Origin: a bacterium TMED144
GTDB lineage: Bacteria > Fidelibacterota > Marinisomatia > Marinisomatales > TCS55
Assembly: GCA_002170005.2 (NCBI GenBank)
Contig: NHGT02000013.1
Coordinates: 13,584 to 18,716, forward strand
Reading direction: 5' to 3'
Length of the DNA: 5,133 nt
The position numbers and the translations under genes were made by a program. The notes under the pieces are model-generated. The model made no database searches. It was not told where the DNA came from and saw only the letters and a program-made list of their open reading frames with translations. Positions 1-5,133 of the stretch are shown here, piece after piece; within the stretch, counting starts at the first letter, position 1; each line of letters starts with the position of its first letter.

Positions 1-623
1 AACAAAGGATTCTCAAAACTTGTTAAAATAGCGTTAAAAGTAGGATCTGATCGCAAAGGCTTCATAGTATCAGACATAATTTTCATACCATAGAACAATA
101 GCCCAAAACCTAAAATGACAAAGCCAATATTTTTTATATTGTCTTTTTTTGAGAATAATGCCATAATTGAGCCGGAAGCGATCAATAGCAGCGCATAGTC
201 GGTGACCTTAAATGCTACAATCTGAGCTGTAACCGTACTTCCAATATTCGAACCTAAGATTACACCAAGTGCTTGAGAAAAATTTATCAAACCAGAATTA
301 ACAAAACTTACTAGCATAACGGTGGTAGCGCTACTGCTTTGAATGACCATGGTTACTAAAGCGCCAACGGTAACCGCAAGAAATTTATTGGAGGTCAGTT
401 TTTCTAGAATATTTCGCATGCTATTTCCGGCGGTCATTTTCATCCCATCACTCATCATTTCCATGCCGTATAAAAACATTCCCATCCCACCAAACAAACC
501 TGTAGCTATTAAAAATAATGAAATGCTTGAATCTTTGGTATCAGCCCCCAAAAGAACAGAACTTGCCGTACCAAGCAGTAAAAAAAAGATCCCGAAACGT
601 TTTGAATTATAGTTTTTTATCAT
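1..623 (-). CDS. Na+/phosphate cotransporter family protein, N-terminal part (cut by window edge)
   Basis: This is an inner-membrane transporter of the Na/Pi cotransporter (NptA/YjbB-like) family, which couples sodium to phosphate movement. The ATG is at 621-623 and the frame stays open to base 3, giving 207 residues; bacterial members are usually over 500, so the rest lies beyond the left edge. Hydrophobic segments lie at about residues 10-27, 34-57, 81-108, 112-138, 143-157 and 165-182. The family hallmark QSSSATT is at residues 95-101, in the re-entrant substrate region, followed by GSNIGST at 124-130. Whether a C-terminal PhoU-like domain is present cannot be seen. No Shine-Dalgarno sequence is visible before the ATG. 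It lies 90 bp downstream of the glycosyltransferase gene, same strand. The family call is firm; the transported ion is inferred from the family. Confidence 0.9.
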   Translation of the reverse strand, partial: MIKNYNSKRFGIFFLLLGTASSVLLGADTKDSSISLFLIATGLFGGMGMFLYGMEMMSDGMKMTAGNSMRNILEKLTSNKFLAVTVGALVTMVIQSSSATTVMLVSFVNSGLINFSQALGVILGSNIGSTVTAQIVAFKVTDYALLLIASGSIMALFSKKDNIKNIGFVILGFGLLFYGMKIMSDTMKPLRSDPTFNAILTSFENPL

Positions 624-690
624 AGTATTATTTTTTAATTAATTTTTAATAGTGTTTAAAGGTCAATCAATTATAAATGATATTCTGTTG

Positions 691-706
691 CAAAAATACC
701 TTTTTG
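691..706 (-). other. Short hairpin just after the glycosyltransferase stop
   Basis: A perfect 6-bp inverted repeat (CAAAAA / TTTTTG on the minus strand, 4-base loop) begins 7 bp after the stop codon of the glycosyltransferase gene. It could be a weak transcript end, but the stem is almost all A-T and no separate T-run follows. Its second half, with the two preceding bases, reads TATTTTTG on the minus strand, matching the Bacteroidetes -7 element TAnnTTTG. It could therefore instead be part of a promoter for the phosphate transporter gene. No TTTG -33 element stands at proper spacing, so neither reading is secure. Confidence 0.2.
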
Positions 707-713
707 TCATAGA

Positions 714-1535
714 TCATTCGTTAAAATTTTTCCAGAATATAATTTTTTCTTTATATTTTAAAACTTGTTCCATCCGTTCTCTTTTTTTAAGCCCGTGTAA
801 GTAAATTTTTAATTTTTCAATTAACATTTTTTTTGTCATTGTGAATTTAGACCCAATAAGAATTTTTTTGTTAAGAAGCTTTTCTAACGCTTGAATATGG
901 TAATACTCTATACCTTCTTGAACATTGGACAATTGATCACCATGACCGCCATATTTAATTATCAACTCTTCAGGGTTAAATCCAACCTTATATTTTGCGG
1001 TTATGCGTAACCACATTTCGTAATCCTCGCATATTTTTATTGATTCATCAAACAAGCCAACATCATAAAAAATATTTTTATGAGCTACGACTGTTGATGG
1101 TGAAATAATGCATTTATTGAGGCATTGTTCAAAAATCAAGCCTCCAAATTTTTGATGGCTTTTATTTTGAGGAATTGTTTTCCCATTTCTTTTCCAAATT
1201 TCATTACTGTGACAAACTTTATTATTTTTTAGAAACGACAATTGAGAAACAAGTTTATTTGGCTTCCACTCATCGTCAGAGTCTAGGAAGGCGATCCATT
1301 CACTTTCAGCTTTTTGGATCCCTAGATTTCTTGCTGAGCTAACACCCTGATTTTCTTGATAATAATATCGACAATGAGAGAATTGCTCTTTTGTTATCCT
1401 TCTAGTATCGTCACTAGAGCCATCATCAATTACAATAATCTCGAAAGGTTGCAAAGTCTGATCTTGAACAGATTTTATTGCTCTTGAAACTATTTCAGCT
1501 CTGTTATAGGTTGGGATTACAACAGATATTTTCAA
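714..1535 (-). CDS. Family 2 glycosyltransferase (GT-A fold)
   Basis: This is a predicted inverting glycosyltransferase that moves a sugar from a nucleotide-sugar donor to an acceptor, probably for surface polysaccharide or glycoconjugate synthesis. It has 273 residues. The N-terminus is a standard GT2 start (VVIPTYNR at 5-12), followed by the nucleotide-binding DDGSSDDT at 37-44, NQGVSSARNLG at 62-72, the metal-binding DSDDEW (DxD) at 85-90, and GLFDE then ED at 170-171, the likely catalytic base region. No membrane segment is seen. The C-terminal tail is rich in Lys/Arg and may lie along the membrane. The start is unusual: the codon before KISVVIPTYNR is TTG, and the frame has a TAG at 1554-1556 with no ATG between, so TTG (or ATT four nucleotides upstream) must serve. 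A weak AAAGA lies 8 bp before it. The gene stands apart from other glycan genes, so donor and acceptor are unknown. Confidence 0.9.
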   Translation of the reverse strand: MKISVVIPTYNRAEIVSRAIKSVQDQTLQPFEIIVIDDGSSDDTRRITKEQFSHCRYYYQENQGVSSARNLGIQKAESEWIAFLDSDDEWKPNKLVSQLSFLKNNKVCHSNEIWKRNGKTIPQNKSHQKFGGLIFEQCLNKCIISPSTVVAHKNIFYDVGLFDESIKICEDYEMWLRITAKYKVGFNPEELIIKYGGHGDQLSNVQEGIEYYHIQALEKLLNKKILIGSKFTMTKKMLIEKLKIYLHGLKKRERMEQVLKYKEKIIFWKNFNE

Positions 1536-1548
1536 TTCAATTGTCTTT

Positions 1549-1568
1549 AAAAACTATTTAAGCAATAG
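1549..1568 (-). terminator. Weak candidate terminator before the glycosyltransferase
   Basis: Reading the minus strand, CTATT (1568-1564) can pair with AATAG (1558-1554) across a 5-base loop, and five T residues (1553-1549) follow directly. This is the layout of an intrinsic terminator for the upstream esterase gene. The stem is only 5 bp and AT-rich, so it may be chance in such AT-rich DNA. If real, the glycosyltransferase would need its own start site in the last few bases of the spacer, which is tight. Confidence 0.2.
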
Positions 1569-1600
1569 CATTTTTTTAAGCGTATGTTAAAATAGTCACT

Positions 1601-1627
1601 AAGCTGAAAAATTACAAAAATTAGCTT
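1601..1627 (+). other. Imperfect hairpin after the esterase stop
   Basis: AAGCTGA (1601-1607) pairs with TTAGCTT (1621-1627), with one G-T wobble, across a 13-base loop. A T-run (1626-1631) follows on the plus strand. It starts 2 bp beyond the esterase stop codon. The T-run is on the side that would stop plus-strand transcription, yet no plus-strand gene precedes it. It may act as a 3' end structure for the esterase transcript or mean nothing. Confidence 0.2.
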
Positions 1628-1629
1628 TT

Positions 1630-2532
1630 TTAATTTATTTTTCCGTTGATATCGAATTTCGACAAAAAATTCCATATAATTTGGTTAGTAGGAATATTAT
1701 TTTGAAAAAAACTTAACCAATAATGACCACCATTCATGACTTTGTAATGTTCTATTGAGTGACCATTGTTACAATTTTCAAACGTATGATGAATAATGCT
1801 TCCAGAACTAAAAAAAGTCGATTCTTGAGGTGTATCATCACACTGGTTTTTCTCTACCCAATATGAGTGCATGTTTTCAATGTTATAATAATAACCTGCT
1901 AAAAGGGATTCGTCGTAATAAGGCCTTGATCCATCGAGTGTACCATGAATAGTTAGTATAGATGTAGGCGACGGATTGGAGCTATTAGCAACATTCTTAT
2001 ACAAATTTCCAGCCATAGAAACAATTGCTGCAAAACGACTGCTTTGTGATACAGCAAGGCCATGTGCCATTCCACCACCATTTGAAAACCCAACTGCGTA
2101 AATTCTTTTTTCATCAACAGAGTAACTGGTTGACAATTGAATGATCATTTTTTCAATAAACCCGTAATCATCAGTACTGTTCTTGCTGTCCGAATCGCCA
2201 GGTAGTGACATATTCCAATCACCATAAAGACCTTCAGGATATACCAAAATAAATTTAGCAGTATCAGCAATGGATCTAAAATCAGCTGTATAAATTTGCG
2301 CAGATGCATTTCCACTTCCCCCATGAAAATTAAAAAGAATTGGAAAAGGGTTGGATTCGCTATTGCCTTCTGGTACATAAGTCAAATACCTCCTAGTCTG
2401 ACCATCGTTTTCTAAAGATTGAGATATAAATCCATTTACAGCTTCTTCGTTGCTGTCTTTGCTTGGCGAAGTGCTGTTTTCTTCTTCGCAGCCGATAAAT
2501 ATTGCAATTATAAAAAAATAAATCTTATTCAT
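1630..2532 (-). CDS. Lipoprotein esterase of the PHB depolymerase / feruloyl esterase family
   Basis: This is a predicted secreted serine hydrolase (alpha/beta fold, the COG3509 or LpqC type), cleaving esters such as polyhydroxyalkanoates or plant-wall feruloyl esters. It has 300 residues. A Lys and hydrophobic run at 3-13 leads to the lipobox FIGC, with Cys15 the predicted lipidated residue. EEE follows at 16-18, then a Ser/Thr/Pro/Asp linker to about residue 30. The catalytic domain shows the oxyanion-hole HGGSGNAS at 70-77, the nucleophile elbow GFSNGG with Ser150, Asp200 in HGTLDGSRPYY, and His270 in NGGHYWL. Cys231 and Cys254 are placed to form the disulfide seen in this family. The ATG at 2530-2532 has GGGGAAAAG 6 bp upstream (2539-2547), a good ribosome site. 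No starch- or polymer-binding domain is present. The family and triad are clear; the true substrate is not. Confidence 0.85.
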   Translation of the reverse strand: MNKIYFFIIAIFIGCEEENSTSPSKDSNEEAVNGFISQSLENDGQTRRYLTYVPEGNSESNPFPILFNFHGGSGNASAQIYTADFRSIADTAKFILVYPEGLYGDWNMSLPGDSDSKNSTDDYGFIEKMIIQLSTSYSVDEKRIYAVGFSNGGGMAHGLAVSQSSRFAAIVSMAGNLYKNVANSSNPSPTSILTIHGTLDGSRPYYDESLLAGYYYNIENMHSYWVEKNQCDDTPQESTFFSSGSIIHHTFENCNNGHSIEHYKVMNGGHYWLSFFQNNIPTNQIIWNFLSKFDINGKIN

Positions 2533-2538
2533 AAAAAA

Positions 2539-2547
2539 CTTTTCCCC
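2539..2547 (-). promoter_or_regulatory. Ribosome binding site of the esterase gene
   Basis: GGGGAAAAG on the minus strand ends 6 bp before the ATG at 2532, separated by six T residues. It is the strongest Shine-Dalgarno-like sequence among the minus-strand genes and supports this start codon, which also yields a proper lipoprotein signal peptide. Confidence 0.5.
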
Positions 2548-2606
2548 ATTAATTTTGTGAATTTAAGATAACCCATTATGACAAAAATTTAAATTAACTA
2601 AATAAC

Positions 2607-3053
2607 CTAAATCCATCTTCTAATATTTTTTTTATAATTTCTATAATCTTTGCCAAATAAATTTTCTAAGGCTTTTTCTTCTGGTATGATCTGAAAAAAA
2701 TTCATGTAAAAAATAAAAAGTATGGAAATAATCAAACCTCCAATAATGTTCAATATTATCGAAGTACCCACTAGAAATAAAAGCATACCTAAATACATTG
2801 GATTGCGCGAAAAACGAAAGAGACCATTGGTTACTAAATAAGTTGATTTCTTAAGATTGAGAGGATTAATAGTGGTGTTGTTATTGATAAATGATTTTAC
2901 TGAAACCGCCAAAAGCAATAAACCTGCGATGCTAACAACTATACCAATTTCAAGTTTGTAAGAAAATACAAATGAAGGGAAAATACTTTTAGAAAGAAAA
3001 ATAACTAAAACGCATAGCATGGTAATAATTGGTGGTGGAATTCTTTTTTTCAT
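2607..3053 (-). CDS. Small membrane methyltransferase (isoprenylcysteine / phospholipid methyltransferase type)
   Basis: This is an integral-membrane methyltransferase-like protein of the ICMT/PEMT group, which uses S-adenosylmethionine to methylate lipid-borne or small hydrophobic substrates. Starting at the ATG 3051-3053 it has 148 residues. A TTG two codons upstream is possible but less likely. Hydrophobic helices lie at about residues 9-30, 36-53, 87-104 and 105-122. The core signature is present: LVTNGLFRFSRNPMYLGM (about 73-90), with the RNPMYLG cofactor-binding helix, then EE at 125-126 and FGKDYRNYKKNIRRWI at the C-terminus, the usual E-E...FG..Y..Y...RRW ending. The substrate cannot be told; bacteria have no prenylated proteins of the eukaryotic kind, so the family name is structural only. 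It diverges from the peroxide regulator across 84 bp containing a candidate operator, so it may share that control. No Shine-Dalgarno is visible. Confidence 0.85.
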   Translation of the reverse strand: MKKRIPPPIITMLCVLVIFLSKSIFPSFVFSYKLEIGIVVSIAGLLLLAVSVKSFINNNTTINPLNLKKSTYLVTNGLFRFSRNPMYLGMLLFLVGTSIILNIIGGLIISILFIFYMNFFQIIPEEKALENLFGKDYRNYKKNIRRWI

Positions 3054-3085
3054 GATCAAAATTATTGATTTAGTTCAAATAAAAA

Positions 3086-3119
3086 TAGGAATAATTATTT
3101 ATTAGGAATGATTACTATT
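3086..3119 (+). promoter_or_regulatory. Tandem 17-bp near-repeats, candidate PerR/Fur-family operator
   Basis: Two adjoining 17-bp units (3086-3102 and 3103-3119) agree at 13 of 17 positions and both begin TAGGAAT. The second reads TAGGAAT-G-ATTACTA (3103-3117), a 7-1-7 inverted repeat with six of seven pairs matching and the AATnATTA core of the PerR box TTATAATnATTATAA. The first reads TAGGAAT-A-ATTATTT (3086-3100); it is less symmetric as a 7-1-7, but contains the perfect 10-bp palindrome AATAATTATT (3090-3099). The element sits 21 bp before the regulator's GTG start and 33 bp from the methyltransferase ATG, so bound repressor could block both promoters. The repeat and symmetry are seen directly. 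The assignment to the adjacent PerR is inference from position and box shape; in AT-rich DNA some of this symmetry may arise by chance. Confidence 0.5.
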
Positions 3120-3137
3120 TAATAAATAAATTTCAAC

Positions 3138-3503
3138 GTGAGATATAGCTATCAGAGAGAAATTATCTTAGATATAGTACGCAGTACTAAAACCCATCCT
3201 ACTGCAGAATGGATACATAATAAAGCCCAAAAGAAGATCAAGGCGATTAGCTTAGGGACCGTTTATCGTAATTTAGGTCTTCTTGAAAACCTCGGTAAGA
3301 TCCAAACTGTCAAGGATAACAATGTGGTACGATATGATTGCAATACAGAACCACACAACCACCTCAAATGCAAAATATGCGATACTTTGATTGATATACC
3401 TGTTGCAAATGAGGCGATGAAAAAAAATGTAAAAACAAAATATAACTTCGATGTAGATGATATAAATATCACCTTCATTGGAACATGCTCGAAACATAAT
3501 TAA
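3138..3503 (+). CDS. perR: PerR-type peroxide-responsive repressor (Fur family)
   Basis: This is a predicted cytoplasmic metal-dependent repressor that senses H2O2 through metal-catalysed oxidation and releases peroxide-defence genes. It has 121 residues. The winged helix covers about residues 3-66, with the recognition helix at ISLGTVYRNLGLLENLG (37-53). All five regulatory metal ligands of Bacillus subtilis PerR align: His20, Asp67, His73, His75 and Asp86. Structural zinc ligands are Cys78 and Cys81, then Cys117. The usual fourth Cys is replaced by His120 (C-S-K-H). The protein is short: the first helix before YSYQRE is absent, as in some compact PerR-like proteins. An in-frame TAA at 3123-3125 with no ATG after it makes GTG the start; no Shine-Dalgarno precedes it. 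katG follows 13 bp later, which argues for PerR over Fur or Zur. The gene symbol is by function and context. Confidence 0.82.
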   Translation: MRYSYQREIILDIVRSTKTHPTAEWIHNKAQKKIKAISLGTVYRNLGLLENLGKIQTVKDNNVVRYDCNTEPHNHLKCKICDTLIDIPVANEAMKKNVKTKYNFDVDDINITFIGTCSKHN

Positions 3504-3508
3504 AAGGA
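3502..3508 (+). promoter_or_regulatory. Ribosome binding site of katG
   Basis: AAAAGGA lies 8 bp before the katG ATG and overlaps the stop codon of the repressor gene. It fixes the katG start and shows that katG can be translated from the same transcript as the repressor. Confidence 0.65.
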
Positions 3509-3516
3509 CTTAATAA

Positions 3517-5133
3517 ATGGATAATGGAAGTAAATGCCCTGTTGATCATGGATCTGATTCCCAGCATACCCAAGGAATGCGATCCAACTATCAATGGTGG
3601 CCTGACAACATTAATGTAGATATTCTACATCAACACGATAAGAAAACAAATCCAATGAACGGATTTGACTACAGGCAAGAATTTCAAAATTTAGATTATG
3701 GTGCTCTAAAAAAAGATATTAATGATCTAATGACTGACTCCCAAGAATGGTGGCCAGCAGATTACGGTCATTATGGACCGTTTTTCATTCGTATGACTTG
3801 GCATGCAGCTGGAACATACAGAACCACAGATGGTCGTGGTGGTGGGGGTACGGGAGCACAACGTTTTGCTCCAATGAATAGTTGGCCAGACAATGGTAAT
3901 CTAGACAAAGCAAGGAGACTGCTATGGCCAATCAAAAAGAAATACGGTAATCAAATTAGCTGGGCAGATCTTATCATTTTAACAGGAAATGTAGCAATTG
4001 AATCCATGGGTGGAAAAACTTTCGGTTTTGGTGGTGGTCGACCTGACATTTGGGCTCCTGAAAAGGATATTTTTTGGGGTAAAGAGACAGAATGGCTTGC
4101 TAACGAAAGATATACAGGTGACAGAGTTTTAGACCAACCACTAGCTGCGGTTCAAATGGGTCTTATCTACGTTAATCCACAGGGTCCTGATGCAAATCCA
4201 GACCCCTTAAAGAGTGCGCATGACATCAGAGAGACATTCAAGCGTATGGCTATGAATGATTATGAAACAGTAGCCTTAACCGCAGGTGGACACACTTTTG
4301 GAAAAGCTCACGGAGCTGCTAGTGAAGATCACAAAGGTTTAGAACCAGAAGGCGCAGCCATTGAAGAACAAGGGTTTGGATGGACTAGTGATTATGAAAA
4401 TGGAGTAGGTAGAAATACTATTACTAGTGGTATTGAAGGTCCATGGACCGCAAATCCAACTCAGTGGGATAACGCTTACTTTGAAACACTTTACAAATAT
4501 GAATGGGAACTTAAGAAAAGTCCTGCAGGTGCTCATCAGTGGCATCCAATCGACCAGCAAGAAGAAGACATGGCGCCAGATCCAGAAGATCCTACAAAGA
4601 AAGTTCACACTATTATGACTACTGCCGATATGGCTATGAGGATGGATCCTGAATACGATAAAGTATCTCGTCATTTTCTTGAAAATCCCGATGAGTTAGC
4701 AGATGCTTTTGCAAGAGCATGGTACAAACTGCTTCACAGAGATATGGGTCCAAAAAGACGTTATTTGGGACCAGAAGTTCCTGAAGAAGAACTTATTTGG
4801 CAGGATCCAGTACCGAATGGTAGCACCAGCTATGATGTTGATTCAGTTAGAGATCAGATTAAGAAAAGTGGTTTGACCATCCAAGAGCTTGTGGAAACTG
4901 CATGGGCAAGTGCCTCTACCTATCGTCATACAGATATGCGCGGTGGAGCAAATGGTGCTCGCATCAGATTAGCTCCTCAAAAGGATTGGGAAGTCAACAA
5001 ACCTCATCAGCTTTCAAAGGTTTTAGGCGTACTAGAGCCTATTGCTGAATCAAGTGGCGCTTCCGTTGCGGACGTGATCGTTCTTGCAGGCTGTGTTGGA
5101 ATTGAAATGGCATCAGGCCAAAGTGTTCCCTTT
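3517..5133 (+). CDS. katG: Catalase-peroxidase KatG, N-terminal 539 residues (cut by window edge)
   Basis: This is a bifunctional haem enzyme that breaks H2O2 into water and oxygen and also has peroxidase activity. The frame is open from the ATG at 3517 to the last base; full KatG proteins have about 730-750 residues, so the whole N-terminal haem domain is here and most of the C-terminal haem-less domain is missing. Distal residues are Arg92, Trp95 and His96 (RMTWH). The Met-Tyr-Trp adduct unique to KatG is complete: Trp95, Tyr218 and Met244. The proximal triad is His259 (GGHTFGKAHG), Trp310 and Asp371. Arg408 matches the mobile arginine needed for catalase activity, Asp125 the access-channel Asp, and Ser304 the residue equal to Ser315 of the Mycobacterium tuberculosis enzyme. 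The second domain begins near residue 425. No signal peptide is seen, so it is cytoplasmic. It follows the PerR-type gene by 13 bp, so peroxide induction is expected. Confidence 0.98.
   Translation, partial: MDNGSKCPVDHGSDSQHTQGMRSNYQWWPDNINVDILHQHDKKTNPMNGFDYRQEFQNLDYGALKKDINDLMTDSQEWWPADYGHYGPFFIRMTWHAAGTYRTTDGRGGGGTGAQRFAPMNSWPDNGNLDKARRLLWPIKKKYGNQISWADLIILTGNVAIESMGGKTFGFGGGRPDIWAPEKDIFWGKETEWLANERYTGDRVLDQPLAAVQMGLIYVNPQGPDANPDPLKSAHDIRETFKRMAMNDYETVALTAGGHTFGKAHGAASEDHKGLEPEGAAIEEQGFGWTSDYENGVGRNTITSGIEGPWTANPTQWDNAYFETLYKYEWELKKSPAGAHQWHPIDQQEEDMAPDPEDPTKKVHTIMTTADMAMRMDPEYDKVSRHFLENPDELADAFARAWYKLLHRDMGPKRRYLGPEVPEEELIWQDPVPNGSTSYDVDSVRDQIKKSGLTIQELVETAWASASTYRHTDMRGGANGARIRLAPQKDWEVNKPHQLSKVLGVLEPIAESSGASVADVIVLAGCVGIEMASGQSVPF

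Noticed and set aside
343..612. 89-codon open frame on the plus strand
   Set aside because: It lies wholly antisense to the phosphate transporter gene, whose family motifs are clear; the plus-strand translation has no recognisable features.
2145..2378. 77-codon open frame on the minus strand
   Set aside because: It is in another frame inside the esterase gene, whose catalytic motifs are intact on both sides.
2558..2585. Minus-strand TTTG then TAAATTCA before the esterase, a possible promoter
   Set aside because: The -7 element matches only four of six fixed positions and the 16-bp spacing is short; not better than chance in AT-rich DNA.
2583..2606. AT-only inverted repeat (ATTTA / TAAAT) followed by T residues after the methyltransferase stop
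   Set aside because: The stem has no G-C pair and is only 5 bp; too weak to call a terminator.
3057..3064. Minus-strand TAATTTTG, an exact match to the Bacteroidetes -7 element, before the methyltransferase
   Set aside because: It ends 3 bp from the ATG, and the only TTTG upstream is 11 bp away, too close for a -33 element.
3263..3497. Two minus-strand open frames opposite the repressor gene
   Set aside because: They are antisense to a gene with complete metal-ligand and DNA-binding motifs; no independent coding signal is seen.
4339..4674. 111-codon minus-strand and 63-codon plus-strand open frames
   Set aside because: Both overlap katG in other frames, in a stretch where KatG residues are strongly conserved.

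Overview
The window is AT-rich, compact bacterial DNA. It carries six protein genes: four on the minus strand, then two on the plus strand that run off the right edge. The proteins and the acidic-headed lipoprotein point to the Bacteroidetes/FCB group or a near relative such as a marine lineage. This is inferred from style, not from a marker gene. Two genes (glycosyltransferase, Fur-family regulator) have no usable ATG and appear to start at TTG and GTG. katG has a clear Shine-Dalgarno sequence.

Minus strand, in transcription order from 3053 down to 1: a small membrane methyltransferase of the isoprenylcysteine/phospholipid methyltransferase type (2607-3053); a secreted lipoprotein esterase of the polyhydroxybutyrate depolymerase/feruloyl esterase family with an intact Ser-Asp-His triad (1630-2532); a GT-A family 2 glycosyltransferase (714-1535); and the N-terminal 207 residues of a Na+/phosphate cotransporter family protein (1-623). 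The gaps are 74, 94 and 90 bp. The four share direction but not an obvious pathway, so this need not be one operon.

Plus strand: a short PerR-type Fur-family repressor (3138-3503) followed 13 bp later by katG, catalase-peroxidase (from 3517, cut at residue 539). Together they form a self-contained peroxide-response unit: a metal-dependent repressor co-transcribed with the enzyme that destroys H2O2. The 84-bp divergent spacer before the repressor holds two tandem 17-bp near-repeats. Each has the 7-1-7 layout expected of a PerR/Fur-family operator, which suggests autoregulation and possibly control of the divergent methyltransferase.

No RNA gene, CRISPR array, insertion sequence or integrase was seen, and no gene-free stretch exceeds 100 bp. 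The region looks like ordinary chromosomal content. The most interesting details are the tandem operator candidate and a Cys-x-x-His variant of the repressor's structural zinc site.
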